Source: Harmonia axyridis
Taxonomy: Eukaryota; Arthropoda; Insecta; Coleoptera; Coccinellidae
Reading direction: 5' to 3'
Length of the DNA: 64,000 nt
NCBI RefSeq assembly: GCF_914767665.1
Contig: NC_059506.1
Span: forward strand, 20,685,825-20,749,824
Positions 26,801-35,545 of the stretch are shown in pieces (position 1 is the first letter of the stretch; every line of letters begins with the position of its first letter). Under the pieces are notes generated by a model, which was given only the letters and a program-made list of their open reading frames with translations, was not told where the DNA came from and ran no database searches. A program made the position numbers and the translations under genes.

Positions 26801-29800
26801 TGAATTTGTTGCTATATTCTTCATGAATATTCTGGCACTGATCGCGCGGTCAAAATGAAATTTCACATTATACTTGAAATTATTAGTCTACATTCAACTG
26901 CAAATTTTCATTCAGATCGAATCTCCAAATTTGACGTTAACAGAAAAACAAAAACTCGAACGGCCATATCTACGGAACCCCCAGTCGAATTTCAACCGTT
27001 AACTCAACGGTTACATTCGAGATCCAAACCTACCGTGAAACTTTCAAGATTCTCGGTCCTTCTTTTCGACAGTGATTATGGTCAGACCATAGTATAGGCA
27101 TAGTATAAGGAAAGGATAGTAAGCCAGTGTAGTGCTTTTTTCGATTTTGTTGATGTTGAGCGCCATCTAGTTGCACTCACGTTAAGCCTCGAATTTTACT
27201 GTCAAAAAATTGGTCCGTAAAGTGGAGCCCTCTGAAAGAATTGGTGTTATTTTGAAGAACTTAAACATTTGAAATAGAGTGGTCAGAAGATTTCTATATT
27301 TTGATATTTTTTCTGCTCTACAATAAGAATTTACGCCAGTGGCGTGTATTTGTGATAAACGAGTACAATGCTACAAGTTATCATGAAATCACTAATCAGT
27401 TCCAGTCGTCATGAAATGATATCTCTAGGTTTTTTCAGGATTGATGAATGGAATAAACTCCATTTTCCGGGATATCGATATTGCAATTGAATATATTTGA
27501 AGAATATTCGATTGATATTGTTTTATTATAGATTGAGTGAGAATAGGTAAAGTTTCTATCAACATTGATTTCCTAATGTCGTAAGTTCCAATGAAATTTC
27601 TCAAAAGCTATATTTAGCATTTGACAGTTGGTTTCGATCATTTTTTCCCAACCTTTTACGATTCTTAGAGTTATTTATTTTATTATTCGACTGTAATAAT
27701 ATTTTCTGACCGAAAAATCAGCCCATGTTTTTATGAATATTTGAAGAAAAGTTTACCATCAACAACCAAATTATAATGAAATATCTCAATGATGTTGAAA
27801 ATAAATAAAATCATGTTTTATTTTTATATTTACCTTATATTTAAAATTGAAATGAATATTTTCGGGTTATAGTTTGTGGATTGAACATATCAATGGATTT
27901 TTCATATAGCTCAGGAGCTTGAAATATTAGAGGTTTCCTAGTAATACATCTTTTTTGGTAAAAATGAAGGAAAAAACTTGAAAATTGGAAAATTCAGTTT
28001 TAATATCAAATAAAAGAAATTTTATAAAGAAAAGTTCAAGAGTTGGTAGAGACAGATGGAATTTTAGTTCTTCTATACATACTAAGCAAATAGCCACTCT
28101 TAGTGCTGTGCAGTTTTTTTTTATAAAGTAAATAAGCTACTTTATTAAATCCAAGCTCAACCATTAACGAAGAAAGAACTGATAATGATTTTTTTAATCA
28201 GAATCGTTGTTATCCTTGTTTAATTAAAACTCTTAGCTCTCTGGTTAACATCAGTTCTACAAGATCTTGTTCTAAATCTGTTATTTATCCAGCATTTGAG
28301 AAAGGACCTATTGCCTCAATCCCTTCAATATTCAAGTAAATGGTAACAAGTGAGTATCAAGGTGAATTTAGATGTCAGAAATACATTAAAGAATTTAGCT
28401 ACGACCAGGTCAGAAGCTTTCGATTTCTAATTCAATAAAAATTTAGAGAGATTTCCTCAAATTTTACTGAATTAGAAATCAAAAGTTTCTGATTTTTTTT
28501 TTGTTCTTGGAAGGAAACAATATGATGTATTTTTTCGATACTCTCTATTATTTGAATTCAACCCGCACCAATTCTTTACAAAATAATTTTCTATGGGAAT
28601 AAAGCTTTTCCGATATAAGACACTATACGATATTGATGAGGGTTATTGAGTCTCAGTGCTGCCCTGGTGATAATGAATTTGATGCTTTGAAAAGCACACA
28701 GTTTCAGTCAATAAAACCTTGTAATCATGAAGATACTGAGCGAATGCTCTTGCAACCATCAATAATCATTATGAATTAATTGGCAATTATATCTTTGAAG
28801 TTGGCAAAAATAACAAATTAGGTACCGAGACCCATATATTTGATGGTTTCCTTGTCACTATATATAAAAACCGTGTAGCAACTTGCAACGGATAAAAAAT
28901 GTGGGCTCAAAAATTCATTGACACAAAGGCTTATTCAAGATCGACTCAAGAATCAAATCCCAATACAATACAGAGAATGGAAATCCCACAATAAGCATTC
29001 AAAATTAGCATTGTTACAAATTACATCCGCAACAGAGTCTACCTGCAAGGTAGTCAGCCATATGTTAATGAAAATATTTTGGTAGTATGACAACAATTCC
29101 GTTTATGATATGTTGAAACTCAATGAAAGCCTCAATTTTGATGAGGCCATTTCATTATGATTTGAATTATTGTGGAATAAAGAGAATTATTTATTTATTT
29201 TTAGTAGTCCCACAATCGAATAGCTCGAACCGAAGTGACATTAGAAAAATATTCTATTTTATCTTTATATTTTGAAGGTTATTTGGACTTTCCTTCTGTT
29301 CGTACAATATTAAGTTATAAGTTGTTTTGCTTTTCTGTTCATTTGTAACGAATTTAAATCAATAAAGTCCTATTTTCTAAAAATGGGACTTAATTGATTA
29401 TTATTATTATTATTATTTTGAATGATAAAAAATTGGCCTTCTGTATATTCAATAATGTTGAACAATTGACAGTTTCACATTTTTCGATGATTGCCGAGAT
29501 TTAAGTAGGCTGGAAATATTTTTGCAATATTTATATATTGCAGTTCTTAACAACAAATCTAAAATATATCTTCTATGTTCCGAGCAGATGATATTCGTTG
29601 CGAACCATTCGGGCAGAAAATTTTTAATGCATTTAACACTTTTTTTTTCAAATTACACATGACTTTATCATTGCAACTTTTCCCTATATCTTTGCTGAAA
29701 CAATCCAAAACTATTGTTGTGAATTTCTCCAGCAAAGATGTAGGTGCTTTTAATCCACATTCAAAATTTAAACCGTAATTTTTGAAAAAGATCAAGAGCT

Positions 29801-32800
29801 CATCTTCATTTTCAAGATTTTTAGGAGCCTCCAAAGTGATTTTCCAATCTTCACACCCGAAACGCTCCCAACATTTTTTGACCAAATAACCTGCAAAATA
29901 AACTACAGAACATTTTTCCAATGTCACTCCATCTCGAAATTCGGTGGCAGGAGTACTACTTGGACTACTTGAAGAATCCGAATCGTCCGATTCTGATGAA
30001 GACGAGTTTTCATCGAGATTCAATAAGGAAAAAGGTTCGTTGTTATCTGCCACTAAAATATTTTCATCGTCATCTGCCTTACTACCTGCATTGTCACTTG
30101 CAGATGGCCTTAAAAAATCTGATACAATGCTAATTTTGAATGCTGTTCTGAATGAACTTACTGTGGGATTTCTGTTATATCCCCCTCTCTGACGATACAC
30201 AGAAAATTGATTCTCGAGAGGATCTTGAATAAGCCTTCCCGTGAATAAATAGTTGAATCCCTCATTTCTTTGATCATATGCAAATTGCTTCACGGCATTT
30301 ATAGTTAATAGAAAACCATCAAAACTATCAGGCCTCGTTAATTTGTTATTTTTGCCAACTTTATACAAGTGTTCAATTAATTCATAACCATTATTAATGG
30401 CTGTTATAACTTCCGGATTTCTATCACTAAGTGCACGATTACAAGGTTTTGTTGAATGAAACCGTGTGCTATTCAAAGCATCAAATAAGTTGTTGATGGT
30501 TTCCACAAAGCGTGCAGTATTTTCGGCTGTTGCCGATACTAGTTCTCCAGTTCTTAGGGCTGTCATTATGGCAGCATAAACACTGTGAAAGGAGAAAATA
30601 AGATATTTACCCAAGTACATGTTAAATTCTATAGAAAAACTACCGCTAAATTGAGAGTGAGCAAAATAGGTACCAAATGGTATTTTATGATCCGGTCCTA
30701 GGGTCGTAATGCGTTCAATAATCCTTTTGACCTTGTAATAAAAGAAATTGGAGGTACACAAGAAAACGCTCAAAAGATAGAAGTGTCTAACGACAAGAGA
30801 TGTAATAAACCATAACAGGCACTTTGAAAATTTGCCGCCTGGCATTTCCTTATCATTTTAAGATAAATATAGTTAGTATGTTTCAGGATATACTAAAATA
30901 CAAATTCAATTTAATGCATCCTCAAACCCCAAAACAATTTTCGTTAAAAAAATTGCATAAAAAAATCATCCAAGTAGACTAGCAGTATCATTCATTATCG
31001 CTCATTGTTCCAAATTATCGAGAAAATTAATACCGATCATACAAAGCGGAGCTAATTTTCGAGACTAATTCTCAATCAAAAACCTCATTTTGGAAATCCA
31101 TAAATAATTTTCATTACATGACAACGTTCAAAATACAATTATAGATCCTTATGTAGACGCAGTAATCCTACGCTGGGACACAGCAATACAATCTAAATGC
31201 CATAAATAAATTCATTCTCATTACAGGTATACAGATACCAAAACAATGATCGAGCGGATTTGGAGAACATTAAATCCTCCAAGAATACACTTCGTCCTCA
31301 ATTCTATGAATGATCAAAACACTTTGTTTTTCTGATTCAGTTTAGTTAGAAGAGGATGTGTGTACATTTCAAGACCCCAGGTTTAAAAGAATAGAAAGAT
31401 TCGTCGGTTCTCAATTCAGAATAAAAAAATTTTTGACCACTGAAATAGAGAAATGTCTAAAAATCACAATGCATAGGGAACAGAAAAGCAAGATTTCAAA
31501 TGAAAAAACTTTGCCAACGATTTAAAAGACGACATTACATTTCGAATGTGGAATCTTATATTATTATTTTTAGAACTCTTTGTTGCTAAATTCATATGTT
31601 TGAATCTTATATTCAATTTTTATATTTTTTTCATTGATAATATCCCAATTCTATTCATATTTCTTCGGATGAAACCACTTTCTACTATTATATGAATAAT
31701 TTTAATTCAATTGTATCTATCAATTTGTTTTAATTATTCCTGAATAGAGAGTTAAGTGATCATTCAAACTTTTATCGTAATGCAAATCGCAATTATTCGA
31801 ATAAATATTCAAATGTAGTGGTAACTTAATAATAACATAAAAATTGTTGGCAATGTCATGCGACCCCTTTTCAACCACGCCACTGAATGAATTATCGTAT
31901 TATTTCTGCGCCATCTATAGCTCATGATTCAGCGCCGTCTATTATCGAGTTACTTCTCCACTTTGGGTAGTCAATAGTGTTCGATATATGCAACCCGTAA
32001 AACACCGGTTCCAACTACAGTAACGACTCCAAGTGACCAGCTCCTTGCCGTCAAACGGCGGTTGGCTTACTATCCATTCCTTATACTATGGTATAGGGAA
32101 AGGATAGTGAGCCAGTGTAGTGCTTTTTTCGATTTTGTTGATGTTGAGCGCCATCTAGTTGTACTAACGTTTTACTCGAATTTTACTGTCAAAAATTGGT
32201 CCGTAAAGTGTAGCCCTCTGAAAAAATCGGTGTTATTTTGAAGAACTAAAATATTTGAAATAGAGTGGTCAGAAGATTTCTATATTTTGATATTTTTTCT
32301 GCTCTGTAATAAGCATTTACGCCAGTGGCGTGTATTTGTGATAACTTAATAATAACATAAAAATTGTTGGCAATGTCATGCGACCCCTTTTCAACCACGC
32401 CACTGAATGAATTATTGTATTATTTTTGCGCCATCTATAGCTCATGATTCAGCGCTATCTATTATCGAGTTACTTCTCCAAATCCAAATCCAACTACAGT
32501 AGCGACCCCTGGTGACTATTTCCTTGCCGTCAAACGGCGGTTGGCTTACTATCCTTTCCTTATACTATGGTCAGACGTATAAGGCCGATTGGATAGTCCC
32601 CGGTCTGATGCACAGAGGGCGGTGCTAATCCATATGATTTTTAGTTAGTACCAACCTGCAAACGATACGTTTCAAAATTTGACAGTAGTCCGACCATTAG
32701 TTTGTGAGATATTGCGTGTGGCTACTTTTGAAATAGATGGAAAAAAAGAATTTCGTATGCTGATAAAATATTGCTTTTTGAAGAGAAAAATATAGTTGAA

Positions 32801-34172
32801 GCAAAATCTTGGCTTGATGAAGAGTTTCCGGGGTTTGCACCAGGAAAATCAACCTTGGTATGCTAAGTTGGTGAAATGAGCACCAAAGACGGAGAACGCA
32901 GTGGACGCCCGAAAAAGGCTGTCACCAACGAAAAAATCGAAAAAGTTCACAAAATAATTTTGAATGACCGTAAAGTGAAGTTGATCGAGATAGCAGACAT
33001 AGTGAAGATATCATCTGAACATGTACATTCATGAATATTTATACATGAGAAAGATGTGTGCAAAATGGGTGCCGCGCGAGCTCACAATCGATCAAAAGCA
33101 ACAACGTGTTAATGATTCTGAGCAGTGTTTGAAGCTGTTAAAGTGCAATAAACCTGAATTTTTGCGTCAATATGTGACAATCGATGGAACATGGCTCCAT
33201 CATTTCACTCCGGAATCCAATTGACAGTCAGCTGAGTGGACTGTACACGATGAACCGAATCCATAGCGAGGAAAAACACAACAGTCAGCTGGCAAGGTTC
33301 TGGCATCAGTATTCTGGGATGCACAAGGTATAATATTCATTGATTACATTGAAATCGTCAGAAAACGGGCCCCATTTGAAGAAAAAAGAAGCACCAAGAC
33401 AATGCGACTAGTCACAAATAAATTTACACAATGTCAAAATTGCATGAATAGGGCTTCGAATTGATTCTTCATCCACCGTATTCGCCAGATCAGGCCTCCA
33501 GCGACTTTTTCCTGTTCTTAGACCTCAAAAGAATGATCACTGGAAAGAAATTCAGCGCCAATGAAAAAATAATCGCCGAAACTAAGTCCTATTTTGAATC
33601 GAAAGACAAATTGTACTACAAAAATGGTATCGAAAACTTCGTCTATAATCGTTCTATCGCCCTCGAAGATGTTGTATAATAAAATCGAATCTTGCCAAAA
33701 AATGTGTTTTACTATGTTAGATCGGGGAATTTTCAATTGGCCTGTTAGAACGGACATAATAGAATTTGAGAGCCACCAATGAGTCGAATGTTATCGTTTA
33801 TGACCATTGCCGTCTTAAAATTTGAAAATTACTGACATTGTGACGAAATAATAGAGCGATTGGTTTCCTCGAACAAACTCTCGAAAATCTCAAAGTATCT
33901 TCTTCAATAATGACAAATTTTTATTTTACAGAAATCGAGCATCGGCCATAAAAATATTTTTCAAAGACATGTATTTTCTACCAAACCGAAGGGACGAACT
34001 ATATGGAACCTCCGACATGATTTCAAATATTGGTGGGGCTCTTGGACTTTTCACAGGCTTCTCCTTGGTTTCATTAGCTGAAATAATATACTTTATGTCC
34101 GTAAAATTGATCGAGAATTACAGAAGGTATAATCATTGGGCAGGTCCTAGGATAATGGTAGTTCAAGAATGA
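11713..34172 (+). CDS. ppk28-like: ppk gene B: complete DEG/ENaC pickpocket-like sodium channel, nine exons, 540 aa
   Basis: Exons 11713-11876, 19123-19356, 21995-22100, 22159-22307, 22865-23069, 23138-23408, 24021-24080, 24655-24847 and 33932-34172. They sum to 1,623 bases and join in frame with GT-AG borders. Domains: cytoplasmic N-terminus with a QG at residues 41-42 where most channels have HG; TM1 about 56-78; PFPAVTICPE at 100-109; GLCYSFN at 200-206; the Cys block with C355, C359, C368, C370; CNCMPLC at 422-428; TM2 about 488-519 with SNIGGALGLFTGFS and filter G503-F504-S505. The family forms trimeric amiloride-sensitive cation channels of the plasma membrane. Overall form suggests PPK28-type, inferred. 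Introns 1 (7.2 kb) and 8 (9.1 kb) are full of transposons. AATAAA occurs at 34516 and 34551; a TATAAAG is at 11564-11570. Confidence 0.92.
11877..12196. other. Start of gene B intron 1, no feature seen
   Basis: AT-rich intron between exon 1 and the first palindromic element; no motif recognised. Confidence 0.4.
12197..13762. mobile_element. Large palindromic (foldback-type) element, about 1.57 kb
   Basis: Left end ACAGGGTGGGCAAATTTC at 12197; the inverse ends at 13762. The two arms stay complementary for several hundred bases: cgaaaattggaaaaatggcga in the left arm has its inverse in the right, as do the caacagttgaaaccatag and gacccaaagttatg blocks. Small frames inside mirror each other and are not genes. 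Partial copies at 34680-34985 and 56930-57265 show this is a repeat family. No transposase is visible. It sits in intron 1 of ppk gene B. Confidence 0.85.
13763..15486. other. Gene B intron 1, unresolved repeats only
   Basis: No exon. Fragments ending caccttgtatct (about 14330) and caccctgtataac (about 14440) look like termini of the palindromic repeat families, but no complete element could be bounded. Confidence 0.4.
15489..16407 (-). mobile_element. Tc1/mariner-superfamily transposon, internally deleted and decayed
   Basis: TIRs CAAGGTGTCCACAAAGGG at 15489 and its inverse ending 16407, with TA at 15487-15488 and 16408-16409. Minus-strand frames carry two separated transposase pieces. One (16022-16297) is an N-terminal helix-turn-helix type: EQYPGTHRAFCVREYYRNGYSKVA. 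The other (15789-16001) is a DDE piece with WFQQDWATRHTTNQAM and WPPRSPDLSPLDYF. The latter wording is typical of the insect DDE_3/DUF4817-type transposases. The middle is missing and the frames differ, so it is dead. It sits in intron 1 of ppk gene B. Confidence 0.85.
15789..16297 (-). pseudogene. Tc1/mariner-like transposase remnant
   Basis: The N-terminal piece (16297-16022) and C-terminal DDE piece (16001-15789) are in different frames and lack the first catalytic aspartate region. The second catalytic Asp is seen in WFQQD and the third is expected in SPDLSPLD. Disrupted, so non-functional. Confidence 0.8.
16410..17502. other. Gene B intron 1, no feature seen
   Basis: AT-rich. An inverse pair around 16905-17000 and 17290-17400 (gtttgagcc, catttgctgtcg-like, attttttct) hints at another palindromic repeat, but its limits are unclear. 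Confidence 0.35.
17505..18768. mobile_element. Decayed pogo-like DNA transposon with zinc-finger tail remnant
   Basis: TIRs GGGGAAATGCGGACAAAA (17505) and the inverse TTTTGTCCTCATTTCCCC (to 18768), with TA on each side. The tgtcattttgtcc word also recurs inside. Near 18374-18500 the + strand encodes, with one frame change, a Cys/His-rich stretch (DDCSCIDCSD then GKQWLRCIQCFHWAHTSFAAV). It resembles the C-terminal zinc-finger tail seen on many insect pogo/Tigger-type transposases. A Lys-rich linker precedes it. The catalytic domain is missing. It lies in intron 1 of ppk gene B. Confidence 0.72.
18374..18510 (+). pseudogene. C-terminal zinc-finger remnant of a pogo-like transposase
   Basis: Cysteine pairs CSCIDC and CIQC plus HWAH are visible but fall in two frames around a run of T at 18412-18417. 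Related tails occur after the DDE domain in pogo-type transposases. Family placement is inference from this motif and the element's TA duplication. Confidence 0.55.
18771..19122. other. End of gene B intron 1
   Basis: Contains a ttaattaattaatcaatta low-complexity patch near 18900; otherwise featureless up to the exon 2 acceptor. Confidence 0.4.
19123..19356 (+). CDS. ppk28-like: ppk gene B exon 2 (TM1 and start of ectodomain)
   Basis: Acceptor ttttctag before 19123, donor gtaagt at 19357; 1 + 77 codons + 2. TM1 (FWWIIIFILGIAGSCWMVY) is followed by the family hallmark PFPAVTICPE. Two N-glycosylation sequons can be read near its end (NYT and similar). Confidence 0.92.
19357..21035. other. Gene B intron 2, left part
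   Basis: No exon. A (GAA)n run at about 19838-19851 after aaacggtcatggtatc looks like the 3' tail of a short retroelement on the + strand, but no body could be delimited. The 108-codon minus-strand frame at 19930-20256 has no family motif. Confidence 0.35.
21038..21933. mobile_element. Palindromic (foldback-type) element, about 0.9 kb
   Basis: Left end CACTGTGTTCGTAAAG at 21038, inverse end at 21933, flanked by TA at 21036-21037 and 21934-21935. The arms are complementary over roughly 400 bp each. Inside, a second pair of termini, CAGGGTGGACAAAAATAC at 21276 and its inverse ending 21674, lies on the same symmetry axis. It may be an element nested in the centre or an internal terminus. There is no transposase. 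It sits in intron 2 of ppk gene B. Confidence 0.85.
21995..22100 (+). CDS. ppk28-like: ppk gene B exon 3
   Basis: Acceptor ttttcag before 21995, donor gtaagt at 22101; 106 bases. It encodes NILFDAMAAVCLPENH... through NYAEFFQA. It is 66 bases (22 codons) shorter than gene C exon 3, with both ends alignable, so an in-frame internal length difference exists. Confidence 0.88.
22159..22307 (+). CDS. ppk28-like: ppk gene B exon 4
   Basis: 149 bases, exactly the length of gene C exon 4. It encodes DLDYSYCVWMGQ and the PPK-conserved GLCYSFN motif, ending in phase 2 at donor gtaagt. Confidence 0.93.
22308..22864. other. Gene B intron 4
   Basis: 557-bp AT-rich intron; nothing recognised. Confidence 0.5.
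22865..23069 (+). CDS. ppk28-like: ppk gene B exon 5
   Basis: Acceptor cttccag, donor gttagt at 23070. Encodes DWNPDTGFSDAADLENMYPR and a conserved GAQSSLVVVLLT strand, ending in phase 0 after GMR. It aligns throughout with gene C exon 5. Confidence 0.92.
23138..23408 (+). CDS. ppk28-like: ppk gene B exon 6 (Cys-rich core)
   Basis: 271 bases from acceptor gttgtag to donor gtaaga. It encodes the classic KRGCFFGYERNLKYFRFY block, then C355, C359 and CGC (368-370) ending FYMPR. This is the most diagnostic DEG/ENaC stretch in the gene. Confidence 0.94.
23409..24020. other. Gene B intron 6
   Basis: 612-bp intron; open frames on both strands have no motif. Confidence 0.5.
24021..24080 (+). CDS. 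ppk28-like: ppk gene B exon 7 (60-bp micro-exon)
   Basis: Acceptor ttgttttcag, donor gtgagt at 24081; 2 + 19 codons + 1. It supplies DSETKDCNLEKRFCLENAR with two conserved cysteines (C384, C391). The joins MP(C|GT)DSE before it and (G|TT)TYN after it keep the frame. Confidence 0.87.
24081..24654. other. Gene B intron 7
   Basis: 574-bp intron; nothing recognised. Confidence 0.5.
24655..24847 (+). CDS. ppk28-like: ppk gene B exon 8 (terminal ectodomain cysteines)
   Basis: 193 bases between acceptor ctttcag and donor gtaaga. It encodes CNCMPLCSDLTYNAEVSTSEW, the end of the Cys-rich ectodomain, ending in phase 2. Confidence 0.92.
24848..27079. other. Gene B intron 8, left part
   Basis: No exon. 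About 25000-25600 is richer in G/C and might be decayed retroelement coding sequence, but no motif is secure. Termini-like gggacaccctata (26180) and gggacaccttgtac (26425) mark repeat fragments. Confidence 0.35.
28640..29165 (+). pseudogene. P-type transposase remnant, + strand
   Basis: Plus-strand translation, with stops and frame changes, gives pieces such as LDALKSTQF, KPCNHEDTER, SLKLAKITN, QRLIQDRLKNQ and YREW. They align in order with the minus-strand transposase at 29559-30582 (LFDALNSTRF, KPCNRALSDRN, LYKVGKNNK, GRLIQDPLENQ, YRQRGG). It is therefore a more decayed, oppositely oriented copy. Confidence 0.7.
29559..30582 (-). pseudogene. P-element/THAP9-like transposase, C-terminal exon
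   Basis: The minus-strand frame is open from an ATG at 30845, but only the part after an acceptor-like cctttcacag (about 30583-30592) resembles the family: VYAAIMTALRTG, LFDALNSTRFHS, then the hallmark TGRLIQDPLENQFSVYRQRG, and an acidic Asp/Ser-rich stretch before the C-terminus. P-type transposases cut and paste DNA using GTP as cofactor. The THAP domain, GTP-binding region and first catalytic residues are not visible, so this is probably a surviving last exon of a broken gene. There is no frameshift in about 340 codons. Confidence 0.8.
32091..32569. mobile_element. P-like MITE (internal-deletion derivative)
   Basis: Its first ~250 bases match 27099-27362 and its last ~225 bases match about 31827-32090, joined at gataact, where both parent arms share taa. 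This is the pattern of an internal deletion through microhomology. The left tip has lost part of the terminal repeat. Confidence 0.83.
32580..33747 (+). mobile_element. Mariner element, decayed
   Basis: Left TIR GGCCGATTGGATAGTCCCCG near 32583, right inverse ending GGCC at 33742. The + strand holds mariner transposase pieces: GERSGRPKKAV, an HTH-like region, HHFTPESN, and PPYSPDQASSDFFLF with the third catalytic Asp. Multiple stops and frame changes make it dead. The same family as 58691-59510. It abuts the P-like unit in the last intron of ppk gene B. Confidence 0.87.
32877..33679 (+). pseudogene. Mariner transposase pseudogene
   Basis: Fragments of the mariner transposase occur in order but in several frames: EMSTKDGERSGRPKKAV, WVPRELTIDQKQQRVNDSEQ, FLRQYVTIDGTWLHHFTPES (first catalytic Asp in TIDGTW), and HPPYSPDQASSDFFLFLDLK. 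It has in-frame stops, so it is non-functional. Confidence 0.85.
33932..34172 (+). CDS. ppk28-like: ppk gene B exon 9 (TM2 and C-terminus)
   Basis: Acceptor ttattttacag, 1 + 79 codons + TGA at 34170-34172. It encodes FLPNRRDELYG, SNIGGALGLFTGFS (pore filter GFS), SLAEIIYF and a short cytoplasmic tail ending RIMVVQE. It is separated from exon 8 by 9.1 kb of transposon-filled intron. Confidence 0.93.
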
Positions 34173-34679
34173 ATTAATAACCTTGGTAATCAACGATTGC
34201 TGATTGTTTGAAATTGGACAAATGGTTCTTCGAGTTCGTTCAATTTCTATTGGAACTAATATCATTTCCGTGTATTGTGATATTTATAATTTCATTGTAA
34301 TTAGGAGTTCATTGGTCCAATTAGTTATGGTTTATATCGACTAAGAGAAGAAATTATATTTACTATTAAAAATTTTATTCATTTCAATTCACAATACCTC
34401 GTTATATTTTTTAGTTCAATATATTACATTAGGTATTAGACCTAAATGTATCCGCTAGAAATTCCTTAAGAAGTCAGTTGAATAATTTCGGAATGAATTC
34501 AGGAATTGAAAAAGAAATAAATGTTTCTGAATCTTAAAACATAACAATGCAATAAAAAACAAAGCTTGATAGTTTTTGAGTTGAGAAGTTTTAAATGTTT
34601 GTTTGATTGGAAATTTGAATTCAAAACCTGTATGAAAAGATCAATTTTGCTCTCGAATTTACCGAAGGCAGAAGATCTC
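34173..34679. other. 3' UTR of gene B
   Basis: AATAAA at 34516-34521 and 34551-34556 are plausible polyadenylation signals. No further gene. Confidence 0.45.
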
Positions 34680-34985
34680 CGCTAATACTGATGATAGAGC
34701 ACTGAAATTAAAACATTATAGAGGTACTTTTTTACGTAGAATCCAGTGGTGTGTTTGTTTTTTGAACAGTGTTTTTAATCAAAAAGCTATGACCCAAAGT
34801 TATGTTTTTTCAAATAGGAGCATTATATTTCTGTACCATTGTTGAAAGATTAATTTTTCTCGATTTCAAAAATATATAACACTGTATAGTTCGTATCAAT
34901 ATAGATAATAAAGAATGGTCAAAAACCCTTTTTTCGTCTAAGAGTTTCAATATTTATATGTTTTCAACTGTTGATGAGCACAATG
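34680..34985. repeat. Partial copy of the 12197-13762 palindromic family
   Basis: Shares in order ctccgctaatactgatgata, gtagaatccagtgg, gctatgacccaaagttatg, aatatataacactgta and caactgttgatga with the left arm of that element. It lacks the ACAGGGTGGGC end. Confidence 0.75.
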
Positions 34986-35039
34986 AGCTTACTTCATCTT
35001 CTAGCCAATGCCGTTTTGAGTTTGAATCAATAATAAACT

Positions 35040-35545
35040 ACTTTTGACTGGTTGATTGGTTGATTCTTTGTATAGCTCTACCTTTATCATCATCATCTTA
35101 AAGCTTATCTCATGCACTGCTGAACGAAAGCCCTCCCTTAACTCTAGCCATCTTTATCGCTTTTGAGCCGTCTGAATCTAGTTTCGAGCTACTCTTTCTA
35201 TATCGTCTGTCGACCGACTAGGAGATCGTCCTCTACTTCTATATGGCTCATGTCTAGGTCTCCACCCTACAAGTCTCTTCGTCCACCTTCCATCATTCAT
35301 TCTCGCCACAAGTCCAGGACAGCTCCACTTGAGCTGTAAGATAGCCTCAACTGCTTCTCTTACTCCTGTTCGGTTCCTCATGCTTTGGTTAGGTATCCTA
35401 CTCGGTATCCTATCTCTGAGGGTCACTCCCAGCATTGACCTTTTCATTCTCCGTTGCATCACTTTTATTCTGCAGATGTTCCTTTTTGTTAATGTAAGTG
35501 TCTCAGCTCCATACGTGAGAAGAGGTAAAATACAGGCACCTTGAA
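35040..35545 (-). mobile_element. RTE-type non-LTR retrotransposon, 5'-truncated 3' end
   Basis: The minus strand encodes LLTYGAETLTLTKRN, RSMLGVTLRDRIPS, KWSCPGLVARMNDGRWTKRL and RGRSPSRSTDDIERVARN. This is the characteristic end of RTE-clade reverse transcriptases; the frame is open from 35545 to a stop just before 35178. Downstream on that strand comes an ATGATGATGA-type tail (near 35086-35098), as is usual for RTE 3' ends. Only about 120 codons remain, a typical 5'-truncated insertion between ppk genes B and C. Confidence 0.87.

Larger units (their letters stand above)
27088..32569. mobile_element. Composite P-like unit: 5-kb P-type element plus abutting 479-bp deletion derivative
   Basis: The left end reads CATAGTATAGG at 27088, immediately repeated as CATAGTATAAGGAAAGG from 27099. 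The inverse GGCTTACTATCC...TATACTATG closes the large element at 32090 and the small one at 32569. GTCAGAC occurs directly outside both outer ends (27081-27087, 32570-32576), a 7-bp match to a target duplication around the whole pair. P-type transposase remnants lie inside. It fills most of the last intron of ppk gene B. Confidence 0.8.

Noticed and set aside
30586..30845. N-terminal 88 codons of the minus-strand P-type frame as genuine protein
   Set aside because: They show no similarity to the family and end at an acceptor-like site, so they are more likely intron.
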